The notes under the pieces were generated by a model. That model saw only the letters and a list, made by a program, of their open reading frames with translations. It was not told the origin of the DNA and ran no database searches. Made by a program: the position numbers and the translations under genes. Shown piece by piece: positions 25,911 through 36,279 of a stretch of 64,000 nt of DNA (positions are counted from its first letter, which is position 1; each line of letters begins with the position of its first letter). The DNA comes from Gibbula magus. Taxonomy: Eukaryota; Mollusca; Gastropoda; Trochida; Trochidae. Location: the NCBI GenBank assembly GCA_936450465.1, contig OW388305.1, positions 55,046,625 through 55,110,624 on the forward strand, written 5' to 3'.

Positions 25911-26197
25911 ATGTAAAATTTAAAGGCTGCCTAAGTGTACATTGATAACACCAGGTTTTTACAAGATGAAAATGTATTTTGAGTCTCTAGTATTGTAGCC
26001 TAGGTCATATTTCAACTTATATTGAAAATAATGCAATGCTGTTATTGAGAAAACAAAGTTTGGAAAGTTTTCCAGTCTTTAATTCAAACTGTTTATACCA
26101 ATCAACAATTTAGATTTAACCCTTGAATTACATTTATTTGGGATACTGTATTGAATTTTTGAACAGAGGTATTACTATATTTCATTGATGTGACAAC

Positions 26198-27485
26198 TTA
26201 CCAGGAAAGAGCTTAATTTGGCAATCATAGAAAAAATTACTTATATTCAGGGATTGGAAAAGACACATTTGACAAATTTTTTTAAGGGTGTGTAGTAATT
26301 TTCAGATTTATAAATGGGCCCAATCCCTTTGTAGCAATAATTCAATTTCAAAATTTGAATTGAATGCAATCGTGATTATGATCGGATTAACATTGCATGT
26401 AACCTTGGCCATAATTATTGATTTGTCAGTGATAGACACTTGATACTTGTTATGTAATAGTATTTTTTACTTTTTGAACTCTTGACATTTTAAATCCGAA
26501 CAATCAGTGTTTCACTAACAAATCTCAGTTTTTAGATTATCAGATTTTAAATTTAAATAATCCATACTTTTTTTAATACTGAGTATGTGATAAAAATTTT
26601 GATGTAAATAAACAATTAAGATTTAAAGGGGCAGTAGCACGTTTTTTCGCTCAAATAAGTTGATGAAATGTATTTGAAAAATAATTTCATCAATGGTAAA
26701 ACATCCTTCTCTCTTCGGAAAATAAAGTTTAAAATGAGTGTACATGTTTCGGTAAAGCCATGGGAAACGTTTTTGTAATACAAAACGTGCTACTGCCCCT
26801 TTAAATCTTTATATCAAGGACAGATTTTCTACCAAATGACACCAATTTTATTCTTTAACTTTTGCTATTTAGTACCTCACTTATTTTTCTCTTCCAATTA
26901 TATTTCTAATTTATCACCTAAATAATATAAATGTATCTTGGGTCTTTATAAGAAGTTGTAGACTCTAAAGGTGGCTGTCATATGTCAACTTGAAATGAAA
27001 ATATTGTATTGTCTTGTATAATGTATCATGATCTGGGGAATGTAACTTACCGGTAACTAGTTTAATTGTGTATGTTACTTTCAGCATTGTTCATGAATGT
27101 TGATATTTAGAAGACCATGTAATCAATTTTCTTTTTTTTACAAAAGCCTACCAGGAAAGAGATTTGGCAATCAAAGAAAAATTACTAGTTTTGAAACTGG
27201 AAGAAAATAATGAATTAGTTTATATCTTCAATCAAATTTCACAATGAGTTTTAAATCTACTAGTAACATGAATTTAGTGTATTCGTGATTATTATCATAT
27301 TAACTTTTCATGTAACATTGGCCATGATTATTGATTTGTCAGTGCTAAACTCCCGATACTTAAAGCGAGAGTTCTGTCACCATCTTGGAATTGTTTGCTC
27401 TACCTGTACAAGAAATGAAAACACGAGATTGGTTATGACCGGCTTTAAACTTATCTTTGCATTTAACGTCAGCCATAATTATTGA
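26198..27485 (+). repeat. Partial tandem duplicates of the last Myb exon and 3' region
   Basis: The coding end of exon 7 (EYQVRDLAIKERILFL...) reappears at about 26,198-26,260, frameshifted and with a stop, and at 27,146-27,247, where a 33-codon frame (AYQERDLAIKEKLLVL... ending ISQ) stays open to TGA. The 3' flank ATTGGCCATGATTATTGATTTGTCAGTG recurs at 26,405, 27,318 and, weaker, 27,470. The third copy follows a pyrimidine-rich tract and AAAAG, so it could serve as an alternative terminal exon. It may also be plain duplication debris. Confidence 0.75.
26627..26800. mobile_element. MITE with TTAA target duplication, nested in Harbinger
   Basis: 174 bp with exact inverted ends AGGGGCAGTAGCACGTTTT, flanked by TTAA at 26,623-26,626 and 26,801-26,804. 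No coding capacity. TTAA duplication suggests mobilisation by a piggyBac-type transposase. Related to the element at 58,667-58,876. Confidence 0.8.
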
Positions 27486-28116
27486 TTATTCAGTGATAGA
27501 ACGTTTATACTTGACATCTAAATAGTTCTTTATATTATTTAAATTCTGATATTTAAGTTGCTACTGATCAAGCTTTAATTCTAATTGTTGATGTAGACAG
27601 ATGATGAGGTCAAAACGGAATTTCAGCACATACCACATAGGTATATATTGTGTGAAGTTAACTGTAAAAATTTCTTTCAAGAGTTGAGTTAGGTAAAGGA
27701 AAGTCACTGGTGTAACAAATTTATAACAGTATTGTTTGAATTTGTACATTTTATCGATGCTAATTTGTTTCTGTTGTTAATCTCAGTGTTCATAATTTTC
27801 TGTTGAAACATTAAAATCTATTAATTAGCAATTAAAGGCAATTTAACTTCCGTTTATCTTTGGAATAAAATCACTTTTTATGTCTAAGTGTTCAGAATTT
27901 GCCATTGAGCCCTTAAAATGTGTTAATTAGCAATTTTAGGCAAGACTGCATTGCTTCATATGTTGACCATAGAAAACAATAAAGATAACATTCAGTTAGA
28001 CACTTTGAATTTCTGTTATTTTTCATTGTATGAATCTAGCCATTTTTTTAGAATGACCGATTACCTTACCTGTAGTGCTATTAATGCTATTTTTCTAAAT
28101 GTTCGAAACCAACTTA
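27486..28116. other. Non-coding gap between the convergent Harbinger genes
   Basis: A+T-rich DNA between the Myb gene and the transposase stop codon. Two similar blocks, TCTATTAATTAGCAATTAAAGGCAA (27,815) and GTGTTAATTAGCAATTTTAGGCAA (27,918), mark a small local duplication. No further exon is seen. Confidence 0.5.
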
Positions 28117-30197
28117 CTACTGGGTGAAAACTTGTTCAATTATCTTCTTTCTGAGGGAAAGTCCATCTCTGGCGTTGATTACCTCTGTAGCCAGGTGTTC
28201 ATTAGGGTGATCTTCCTCCTGTATGTCTGGCAGAGGAACCTTTTCATCCATGCAGAAGTTGTGGAGCTTCATACAGGCAGCAATGACTTTGCAGCACTTG
28301 TCTGTACTGAATGGAAGGCAGCCTGTAGTTTTGTGTAAGCACCTGCAATGTATAAATAATAAATATATACCATAAAGAAGTTCAACAGGCTTATATGGGA
28401 TCCAAATTTGTAGATAATTCCAACTTAATGACATTGACAGCACTCATAATGATATTGTTACAGCTTGTTTCAAACCATCCATTTATTTTTTTGAATACTG
28501 TTACTTGATATTGAGAATATAGATTTCTCACAAATATTTGAATTTGTGTTGTTCTTTCCATTTGATATTTCTTAACGAAAAGGGAATCAACTTTGATTTA
28601 TTTTGCATAATTGATTTCATAAACAAAATATTTACAGTTATATCACATACATTTTTCATTGATTATGGAACAACATATTACCTGAACCGGGACTTTAAAA
28701 CTCCAAACGCTCTCTCAATGGTGTTTCGGGTTTTAAGATGTGATGTATTGAATCGTTGTTCCCCTCGACTCTTTGCATCAAGAATAGGTGTCATGAGCCA
28801 TTTCTTGCATCCATATCTTTGAAATATAAAAATTCAAATATATATGTAAAAAAACATTTCATGTCTCCATTACAGCTACAAACAATATTAACATGCTTGA
28901 AGACTTAATACATGAGTTTATAGTTTCATTGAAAATTTAATTCTTAATCCATATGCTTCAGTTGAGTAGGTATAAATTTATTTCATAAATATCAAGCTAT
29001 GCTATCTTAAAAAATGAATATGAGCTACATACCCAGAATCTCCTAGCAATATTCCAGGCAGATTCCCAGCGTCAAGGAGCTCTGCAACCCTACTGTTGTT
29101 CAAGATAGCAGAGTCATGGCTTGATCCTGGCCATTTCACAACAGCATTTGTAAACCTAAATGTAAGAAAAACATTTGGAGTTGTTGATTGTAAAAAGAAT
29201 AGCAGCAATTTTTAATACTGATGTATTTATTCAATGACACTAATGAATCACAAGAATAAATTTTCCAATATCCCTCACTTATTTGGTCAAGTATGTTAAA
29301 ATTATTTGTAACATAAGACAAGCCATACATAACTGTTAAGGAAATTAATCCATTGCCTACACTTATATATTTTCTCTATCAAAACATTTATTTCTCAGCA
29401 AAATAGTTTAATTCAAATATGACTAAATAACTCAGACAATAACATATTTTATGAACGCTTCTTCTATTGTTATCTCATCAATATAAAGGAAGTAGATTTA
29501 GAGTTATCCCCTCATACATTAAACTCCTTACACCACAAGCTCGAAAAACAACAGATGAGTGAAAGTTTGTTTTAAAAGTTGGTATTAAAATAGGAATGAA
29601 AGACGATTGTGATTTGGCAACTGTCGTGTTTAGATCTACTCACCTCAGAGTGTGGTCACAGATCCCCTGAACGTTGATAGCGTGGAAACCTTTCCTGCAA
29701 ACGTACGCTTGCTCAACGTCGATGTTGGGCCGTTTGATAGGTATAAGTGTGCCGTCAACACATCCCAAGACTTTCGGGAATCCACCGATCTCATAGAATC
29801 CTATCATGGTCTGTTGGGCTGTTTCTTCGGTCGGAAATGATATGGTGTTGAGTACGTCAACAATACCTTTGACAGTTGGGTGAAATACTCGAGACACGCT
29901 GGATTTTGCAGTGCCATGGATGTCACCTAACTCGGAGAAAAAACCTCCTTTCGCCAAGAATCTCAAAGTAATTAATACTTTGTTCTCCACACTTAGTGCG
30001 TGTGAACGCCGGGTGTCCGAAGACAAACGAGGTTCCAGCATGTCCACGAGTTTAAGAATGGATATTCTTGTCATCCTATATCTAGCAAATATGTCTACAT
30101 CACTAAACACGTCAAGAACACGGGTACGGTCTCTAAATATCCTCTCCGGACCAAACTTCCGTCTCTGCTGTTGCTGAATAGCTACAAATAACGCCAT
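28117..30197 (-). CDS. Harbinger DDE transposase (4 exons)
   Basis: Minus-strand model, 5' to 3': exons 30,197-29,644, 29,155-29,033, 28,816-28,682 and 28,342-28,117. All introns are GT/AG and all junctions keep frame; the stop is at 28,117-28,119. Starting at ATG 30,197 (MALFVAIQQQQRRKF) gives 345 aa, close to HARBI1-like proteins of about 350. An upstream ATG at 30,245 would add 16 residues. The N-terminal helix-turn-helix region includes KSSVSRVF. The catalytic acids are Asp in CVDGT (exon 1), Asp in WPGSSHDS (exon 2) and Glu in TRNTIERAFG (exon 3). Exon 2 also has LLGDSGY, and exon 4 has CCKVIAACMKLHNFC, the conserved family C-terminus. No stop or frameshift is seen. In this superfamily the enzyme cuts and pastes the element; HARBI1 is the domesticated vertebrate relative. 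Confidence 0.93.
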
Positions 30198-30393
30198 CTT
30201 GATGTGCACAACAATCGATTGTAAGTATAAGTTACAGACGGTCATAGTAACTTACAGAAATGATCGTAACTTACAACTATTGTAACTTACAATTGTTTTG
30301 AGGAACAGTGTTGTGATTGTAAGTAAAAGTTACAATTGGATTGTAGTGACTTACAACTATTGTAAGGATACGATCGTTTTGAGGAACGGGGCC
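30198..30393 (-). repeat. Harbinger right end with inverted repeat and subterminal motifs
   Basis: 30,367-30,393 is the exact inverted repeat of the left end. Inside it, GTAACTTACA/TTACAA-type motifs occur at least six times between 30,222 and 30,360, and a second TTTTGAGGAAC lies at 30,296-30,306, about 82 bp inside the terminal one. The left end shows the mirror arrangement (22,738; TTACAA at 22,707 and 22,800). These are the likely transposase or Myb binding sites. They also sit upstream of the transposase start, so they probably overlap its promoter. Confidence 0.85.
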
Positions 30394-31073
30394 CAGGGGA
30401 TTAAGCATATCGCCACAGTCAGCAGTCGATGCGGTTCATAGTTCGTTGTTCGGTTAGTAATTAAACGCGACTTTCCATATTATTTTTACGGGAATATGTT
30501 TTTAAAAGTATATTTTATTATAACAGCTGGATATAAATGTTAATACATATTCTCCTTTAAATATGACATTTACTGTACAATATATTTGTTTTTATTACAT
30601 TTTCTTAGTTGAAATATGGCATTTATGAGTTAAAATAAATATGTATTTTCAGTGAGTAAAATTACAATTTCAATCATATGATGTCATAGTAACAATATGA
30701 TGACGTCATAGAGTGGCCGTGAAAAGGAAGGCGGTCTCTGAGGCTCCATTCATAAAATAAACGTAATTTAATATGCATGGTTTGTTAAATCTAATAAATA
30801 TAACATTTGACATGTTTCGTCAAATACAATGTACATCTCATCTCGTAGAGTAGATAAAATATATTTACATCCGTAACTGCGCCACTCGTGAAAATATACA
30901 TTTCTACTTCACTCGATGCAATATAAATGGTATTCAAAGAAAAATGTCAAATATCCTCTATTAAATGTTGATTTTTTTAATTTAACTTCAGCACAACTTG
31001 TGCGTTTTGACCAAACGTATAATGAGAATCATATCCTGAAGAATGAATTGTGCATAATTCTTTGCAAAATATT
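30394..31073. other. No gene seen; right flank of Harbinger element
   Basis: The CAG target duplication lies at 30,394-30,396. Then comes A+T-rich DNA with a TGACGTCA palindrome at 30,701-30,708 followed by ATAGAGTGGCCGT. A similar string, GACGTCATAGTGGCCGT, lies at 38,361 inside the pogo element, suggesting shared repeat content. Confidence 0.5.
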
Positions 31074-31246
31074 TAAGAAATAGATTTCATAATGTGTTTG
31101 TTCACTGGCTTATAACGGTTTGAAAGGTACAAGTAAAACTGGTTTAAATGCCGGAGCTTGTCGAAGGCATTTATACTACAGTTTAACTTGAACTTTCAAA
31201 CAGTTTATAAGCCAGTGAACAAACACATTATGAAATCTATTTCTTA
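31074..31246. repeat. Long foldback hairpin H3, near-perfect stem
   Basis: The outer 42 bp of each arm are exact inverses (starting TAAGAAATAGATTTCATAAT and ending ATTATGAAATCTATTTCTTA). The inner parts are imperfect (TTTGAAAGGTACAAG against AACTTTCAAA). The apex is near ATGCCGGAGCTTGTCGAAGGCAT. The intact outer stem implies a young copy or ongoing homogenisation. It does not match H1/H2 in sequence. Confidence 0.92.
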
Positions 31247-31879
31247 TAAATTCAAACTTTGAAATTTAAGTGATTTCTAATCAGTAAATAAACTTTTGAA
31301 TATAAGAAATCTCTGCAAAAAGCGTACAGTGCATGATCAAACAAATGTTAAGTATTGTCTTAGATCATGCGCTAAGCTCAGCCCACAATAATACCGCATC
31401 ACTTATGTGTCACCACGCTCAAAACGTAGTTCACAGAATATGATTAAAGTATTTAATTTTTGGTTCTAATATGCTGTTTTAATCAAACTTTCAAATCAAA
31501 CTAAAATTAGAATTCACGTTGTAAGGTTTTTAAAAAGTTTAATCAAGAAAAGAGCATGTGATAGCAGTATAATAATTGCGCAATGATACAGTGATAAAGT
31601 AGTACCGCAGGTTATTTTTTTTAAACGTCAGGTTATGAAGGTTATCCTTTTCAGCTGTCAGTCTTGTGTTTATGAGAATGTATACCGGTCACATGACCTT
31701 GTTTAATCCATTCAGCAGAGAGCATATCGCTTAAATTTCAAAGTCTGAATTTTAGTAGAGAAAGTTATTCCCAGAATTTTGCATTTATTGTGGTGAATAG
31801 TATACTGTATGATCATATTTTATGTTCGTTTTTGCATTTGTGTAATGTTTGGATTTAGAAATTAGAAACAAACATGTAA
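31247..31879. other. No feature seen
   Basis: A+T-rich DNA between foldback H3 and the L1/Tx1-type LINE. Confidence 0.5.
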
Positions 31880-33489
31880 ATTATATCATATGTCCTTATA
31901 TGAAATGATTTCACTAAACTTCGAACAACAACTTTCAAAAATCATAAAAGTACTTTTTTCCTGGTCAAACAGATCCTCAACTCTTAGAGGAATAATTATG
32001 AATATCAAGTCTCAGATTATCCCCCTTTTACACACCTTTTCATGGCGCTTCCCAACCCATCTAAAGACTTCTTTAAACGTTTGAATTCAATCCTTTTTAA
32101 GTTTGTTTGGGGAGGGAAGCGTGATAAAATTAAACGCAACATGTTAATAAATGAGTATGCAAAAGGGGGGCTGAAAATGATAGACATCATATATTTTTGT
32201 AATTATATGAAGATTAAATGGATAAAAAGACTACACACTAGGAAAGGACTATGTCACCACTTAGGCTTTGTATCATTATCATCCTTTGGAGACATTGATC
32301 TGTTTAATTTCCAAAGAGAAAGACTTCTATTATATGCCAAAAATGTGAAAAACGCCTTTTGGAAAGATGAACTTACAAGTTTTACCTGTTTAAATACGAA
32401 GAATATTTTAACTATTGAAGAATGTTCACTCCTACCAATTCTTAATTTTATTCCATTTGATGATATAACATTATTCGTTTCCTGGTATAAGAACGGAATG
32501 ACATGTTTCAGAGATATTATCAATAACAATGGTAATTTCAAAACTTTTGTGCTAAAACAAGAGTTTAACCTACCTACTTTACTTCAGATTTATAAAATAC
32601 TGTCGCGAATTAATTAGGGCTACAACCCACATAGGTGAAGTAGTCAATACACAAGATACAATTTTTATACAAATATGTAACTCGGCCGATTGTAAATTTG
32701 TGTATTCACAGCTGTGCGCAAACAAAACGGCATCATTAGACAACCTTCGGTTAAAGTGGGAATCAAAACTTAGTACAGCTTTATCAGATAATTATCTTCC
32801 TGACTGTTTTGCAATGATAAATAAAACAACATTAGAAACTAAAGCTAGAAATTTCCAGTTCAAGTTATTGCACAGAATAATATCAATGAAATCATTTCTT
32901 TGCAAAATAGGTGTAAGTCAAGACAACCTATGTACATTATGTGGTAAAGAAATGGAAACACTTGAGCACTTATTCTTTCACTGTGAACAAACTCAACAGC
33001 TTCTCTATCAATTAGAAAATTGGTACAACCTCAAGATGGACACACAACTCATTATAGACATCAAAGCATTTCTACTGGGGGACCCAACGGCAAACATATT
33101 AATAAATCACATCTTCATTTTAACAAAAGAATATATAAACAAAACAAGATTTAGCTCTATTGACTTAAATGTCAATCAGCTTATAGCCTATTTAAAATAC
33201 CATTACCAGCTGGAGAAACATATTTTCTCAGATGAAGACCCTGACTTTCAAAGAAAATGGTCTGGACTATTTTAAATGTAATAAACTGAGTATCCCTCTT
33301 TTCACCCTCTCACTTTGCACCTCTATCCTTCCGACCTCTATTCCTATCTTTCCTCTTTTTTTGTCCTTACGTTACATCTATGATTACTTTGCCAACTATG
33401 TGAACATATATGTAACATGCTCTTTTTTGTAATAAAAAAAAAAACAAACAAAAAAAACAATAAAAAAAACCCAAAAAAAACAACAACAA
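31880..33489 (+). mobile_element. 5'-truncated L1/Tx1-type LINE with poly(A)-rich tail
   Basis: About 1.6 kb in plus orientation: the C-terminal part of ORF2 (31,893-33,275), a pyrimidine-rich 3' UTR (33,290-33,370), GTAATAAAAAAA and an A-rich tail (33,430-33,489). The 5' limit is uncertain, since reverse transcriptase and endonuclease domains are absent. The tail and truncation are typical of target-primed insertion. Confidence 0.85.
31893..33275 (+). pseudogene. L1/Tx1 ORF2 C-terminal region, frameshifted
   Basis: Three consecutive segments in different frames. Before about 32,040: FEQQLSKIIKVLFSW and TLRGIIMNIKSQIIP, the region after the reverse transcriptase core. Then 32,042-32,617: ALPNPSKDFFKRLN, FKFVWGGKRDKIKR and GGLKMIDI, classic L1-type motifs. 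Then 32,700-33,275: LKWESKLS, FQFKLLHRIISMK and a CxxC...HxxxxC pattern in LCTLCGKEMETLEHLFFHCE. The shifts are at about 32,035 and between 32,617 and 32,700 (stop at 32,615). The protein cannot be made in one piece, so this copy is dead, although the frames are otherwise well preserved. Confidence 0.88.
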
Positions 33490-33840
33490 ATGCATAGGTT
33501 TTTGATATTTCAAAACGAAAAAATACTGACTGATTTATATTACCGTTAATATATTAATCAATATTGGTAAACATGCATCAATATACCCGTTTTCCATTGC
33601 ATCAAAATCAAATTTGCTTGAAATGTTGACTTTGATGTAATTTTTTAAATGAGTAAACACGCATCGCTACAACGCACATGGGAATTATGCACAAGTGCTA
33701 TAAAAAGACAGCTTGCAATTGCTCTGAAATATGCATTCTTTAGGAAGGTGTTATCAAGGCCATATAAACATACCTCGTCTTGGTGCTGCCAAAAGGAACA
33801 TCGCCCTTATGTTGCCACACAAGCTCAGGACCGCTACGTG
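33490..33840. other. No feature seen
   Basis: A+T-rich DNA between the LINE tail and foldback H4. Short frames are not recognised. Confidence 0.45.
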
Positions 33841-34008
33841 TAGGATAAAACACGATACAGAGGTTATGCTTGGGATTGTAAAACCCGAGGTAAGAAAGCT
33901 GAGCGGGAAGTAAGACCGAAAGCAAAGGTTGAGGTCTTACTTCACCGAAGCTTTCTTAACGAGCGTTTTCAATCCCAAGCATAACCGAGGTAGAGTGTTT
34001 TATCTTAC
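33841..34008. repeat. Long foldback hairpin H4
   Basis: The left arm (TAGGATAAAACACGATACAG, AGGTTATGCTTGGGATTG, GGTAAGAAAGCT, GTAAGACC) is mirrored by the right arm (GGTCTTACTTC, AGCTTTCTTAAC, CAATCCCAAGCATAACC, GTGTTTTATCTTA). The stem is about 75 bp and imperfect, with a loop of about 15 bases. The right arm and the next 140 bases have a diverged partner at about 50,985-51,265. Confidence 0.88.
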
Positions 34009-34150
34009 TTAGATACCATCAAACATAAACGTAAGCGCTTATCGAGTAGTGTTTTTTTTATATTTTTATAACTGTCAAATGTCAAAATTTACATTTTATA
34101 ATGTTTGATTCCCAAATCTGCGTTATAAAGAGTATGTCTCCCGGACTAGC
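34009..34150 (+). repeat. Right flank of H4, shared with 50,985-51,265
   Basis: GTGTTTTATCTTACTTAG, CTGTCAAATGTCAAAATT and TTATAAAGAGTATGT have counterparts in the same order near 51,020, 51,188 and 51,240. So H4 is the hairpin end of a longer dispersed repeat, not an isolated palindrome. Confidence 0.6.
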
Positions 34151-34202
34151 GTTATATTGAGGCAGAGACAGTGTGACTGTGAATAGAGGAAATCCACACA
34201 GT

Positions 34203-34283
34203 TCTTTCCGCTTCCTCGGTAGCGTGGAGGTAGAGCGTCCGGTTTAAAGGGCAATGGGTATTGAGTTTGATTCCCGCCATGTA
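34203..34283 (+). repeat. tRNA-derived SINE head (candidate)
   Basis: TAGCGTGGAGGTAGAGCGTC resembles a tRNA D-arm/A box, and GAGTTTGATTCCCGCC, about 45 bases later, resembles a B box. No closed cloverleaf with acceptor stem can be drawn, so it is read as a decayed SINE rather than a tRNA gene. Confidence 0.5.
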
Positions 34284-34555
34284 CACTCTGAAAAATTTAT
34301 CTTTGTATACTTTTCGATAATTTTTGTTATGAATTGAGTTGTGAAAAAAATCTTAGTCACATTTAAGGTCTAACTATCAAAAGTAAAAAACTTACTCTCA
34401 CAATACAAACCTCATACGTGGTTATTATCAGAAGAAATACCGACTGAAATAAAAATGAGGGGTTATTACGAGAAAACAAGATACCTACGAAACAATAGAC
34501 ACAATCCCTGATAGGTTTCTAATTGAGGGTAATGCTATGGGTGAGAACACAGCAG

Positions 34556-34690
34556 TCAGTATGCCCAAACTTAGGAGGATATCAAGCCAGATTGTACGGA
34601 ACAGATTAAGACAACATGGACTGAAACCAAGGAGACTCCACGTTGGAAACGGGTTACTCCCTCATCATCGTAAAACTCCACATATTTACT
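34556..34690 (+). pseudogene. Tc1/mariner transposase fragment
   Basis: The plus-strand frame reads LRRISSQIVRNRLRQHGL, then KPRRLHVGNGLLPHHR. This matches the second helix-turn-helix and linker of Tc1-like transposases (family pattern ISxQTVRNRLRxxGLxxRRPxVGxxLTxxHR). Neither the preceding paired domain nor the DDE catalytic core is seen nearby. A decayed relic. Confidence 0.75.
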
Positions 34691-36183
34691 GAAAATGTAG
34701 GAAAATTTGATGGAACTGATTTTTTCCCTAAATAATAAATAATATTGTCCGAGGAGAAAAACTACACTAAAAACATACACCAAAACATCTTTATCATGCA
34801 TTAAACGAATCAAGTGAAACATTAAACTTTCAGGCATGTTTTAATAATAATTCAGAAAAAAACCTACAACCACAGGTTTTGAGATTAAATGTGAGAATAT
34901 TTGAGTACAATGTGTTCACTAAACATTTCTTCTCGCTTTAGATACTGACCTTATTTGTTCATCGAGGCAAATTTATTGAATTTGACAGTTTTATGAGTGA
35001 GTTTGAAGGTCCATACTGCCTTAACGAGTGATTTCAATAGTCAGTTGGTAAAGTGTCATCCCTTCACTTTTAAGAATGACACTAAACACAATACAGAAAC
35101 AAATAATGGAGGATTGATGCATTTTCTATTATAACGGATCTTGGATTTTTACACAAAAATACTAAGCTTTTGTAAAGGCAGTTACCAAAAGACAGTGGAC
35201 CGTTAGTTGAGCTAACTTTCGTTTCAACACTGCTACATGATTGTTTTACCTAATATCAATAATCGAATTCCTGTCACATTTCCCTCTTATCGGAATGAGT
35301 TTTCTGTAAAGAAAGTGGTTGTTGCTTAATTAATTACCAACTTTATATTTTAATTATCTCACAAATTAGGTAAGTGTGATGTGCGACTAAGGCTTAAGAT
35401 TGCTTTTTTTGTATCTGGAACGAAAAGCCTAAAAATCTTATATCCATATAACAAAGATATCCATGGTTAGGAACTAAATCAGAGAGATGTTATCCAGAAC
35501 ATCTTCCAAGTATTATGCATGCCACTCCTTAATGCTATTTAAAGACGTGAAGTAAATGTACACCAAATCGTTTAAGCTGTTAATGTGTTTTCTCCTTGAG
35601 GAAAACACTAAAGAGGGAGTTCAGCCAGCATTCTTCAAAGGTTCTAAATCCGCATAGGTAATCAGGAAGTAATGAGAGTAAGTGAGATGTTAATGTTTTT
35701 CAGGAATACACAAATAACCAACCAACGTCAAAGCTATCCAAAATGTGCCAAACATCATAGGTAGGATATCCTTCAGCTGTCAATTAACAAATCAAATCCA
35801 ATTTGAAACAATACTATGTGACCTACCATGTAGTACAGAGCACATTTTTCGCACATGTTTTCGCATGTGTTGGCGAATTGGTAAAATTTATAGTTTAGGC
35901 TTGTTTATATATATAAACTTGATGAAACATGTTTTGTGGCTGTGGTATTGATGTGTAGCTTTAGTTTATCTTCTTCAAATAAAATTGTAATGTTCTCATT
36001 TTCATTCACTAAGTCATGATCGAAATCGGTATGCATTTGGGATATTTAACAAGCATGTTTGGCACTGCCTACAATATTAACAGAGACAGGTTTGTCTATG
36101 TAAGCGTATCAGATTCAAGCGCAATTCACCCTCATTCATCACAAGGGTTTATGCTCCGATAAATCTCTGCTCATACCCTAGAT
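34691..36183. other. No gene seen; possible diverged repeat at 35,636-35,735
   Basis: A+T-rich DNA. TTCTAAATCCGCATAGGTAATCAGGA with GTGAGATGTTAATGTTTTTC (35,638-35,700) resembles 44,905-44,960 (CCTAAATCCGCCCAGGTTAATTAGGA, GTAAGATGTTTTTGC), suggesting an old dispersed repeat. The stretch nearest 36,184 would be 3' UTR if the exon there is real. Confidence 0.4.
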
Positions 36184-36279
36184 TCACCACTGCTTGGCCT
36201 GCTTTTTCATTTTACCTTGGGCCACCTTCTCAGAGACGCCAATCAGATAAGGGTTGACAGCAAGGTTTTCCTCATCAAG
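36184..36279 (-). CDS. Terminal coding exon of an unidentified host gene
   Basis: Minus strand: a strong pyrimidine-rich tract ending in TTTTACAG (36,280-36,287) is followed by 31 codons and TGA (36,184-36,186). The peptide runs LDEENLAVNPYLIGVSEKVA, then ends QGKMKKQAKQW. The codons include G+C-rich third positions (GTC, GAG, AAG, GGC) unlike the A+T-rich surroundings, and there is no low complexity. The exon begins in phase 0. I do not recognise the family and name none. Upstream exons should lie at higher coordinates, perhaps beyond the window; I could not find them. No clear poly(A) signal follows. It is also possible that this is a retained fragment of a retrocopy or transposon gene. Confidence 0.55.
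   Translation of the reverse strand, partial: LDEENLAVNPYLIGVSEKVAQGKMKKQAKQW

Larger units (their letters stand above)
22650..30393. mobile_element. PIF/Harbinger DNA transposon, apparently full length
   Basis: A 7,744-bp element bounded by perfect 27-bp terminal inverted repeats starting GGCCCCGTTCCTCAAAACG, flanked by CAG on both sides. It carries the two genes typical of PIF/Harbinger: a Myb/SANT-like protein (plus strand, 22,906-25,910) and a DDE transposase (minus strand, 28,117-30,197), convergently arranged. Neither has an in-frame stop or frameshift in the spliced models. TTACAA-type motifs crowd both ends. A 174-bp TTAA-flanked MITE is nested at 26,627-26,800. In this superfamily the Myb-like protein brings the transposase into the nucleus and to the DNA ends, so the pair may make this copy autonomous. 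Confidence 0.93.

Noticed and set aside
28538..28822. Plus-strand 94-codon open frame
   Set aside because: It is antisense to exon 3 of the Harbinger transposase, which carries the family motifs.
29652..30177. Plus-strand frames of 62 and 88 codons
   Set aside because: Antisense shadows of transposase exon 1.
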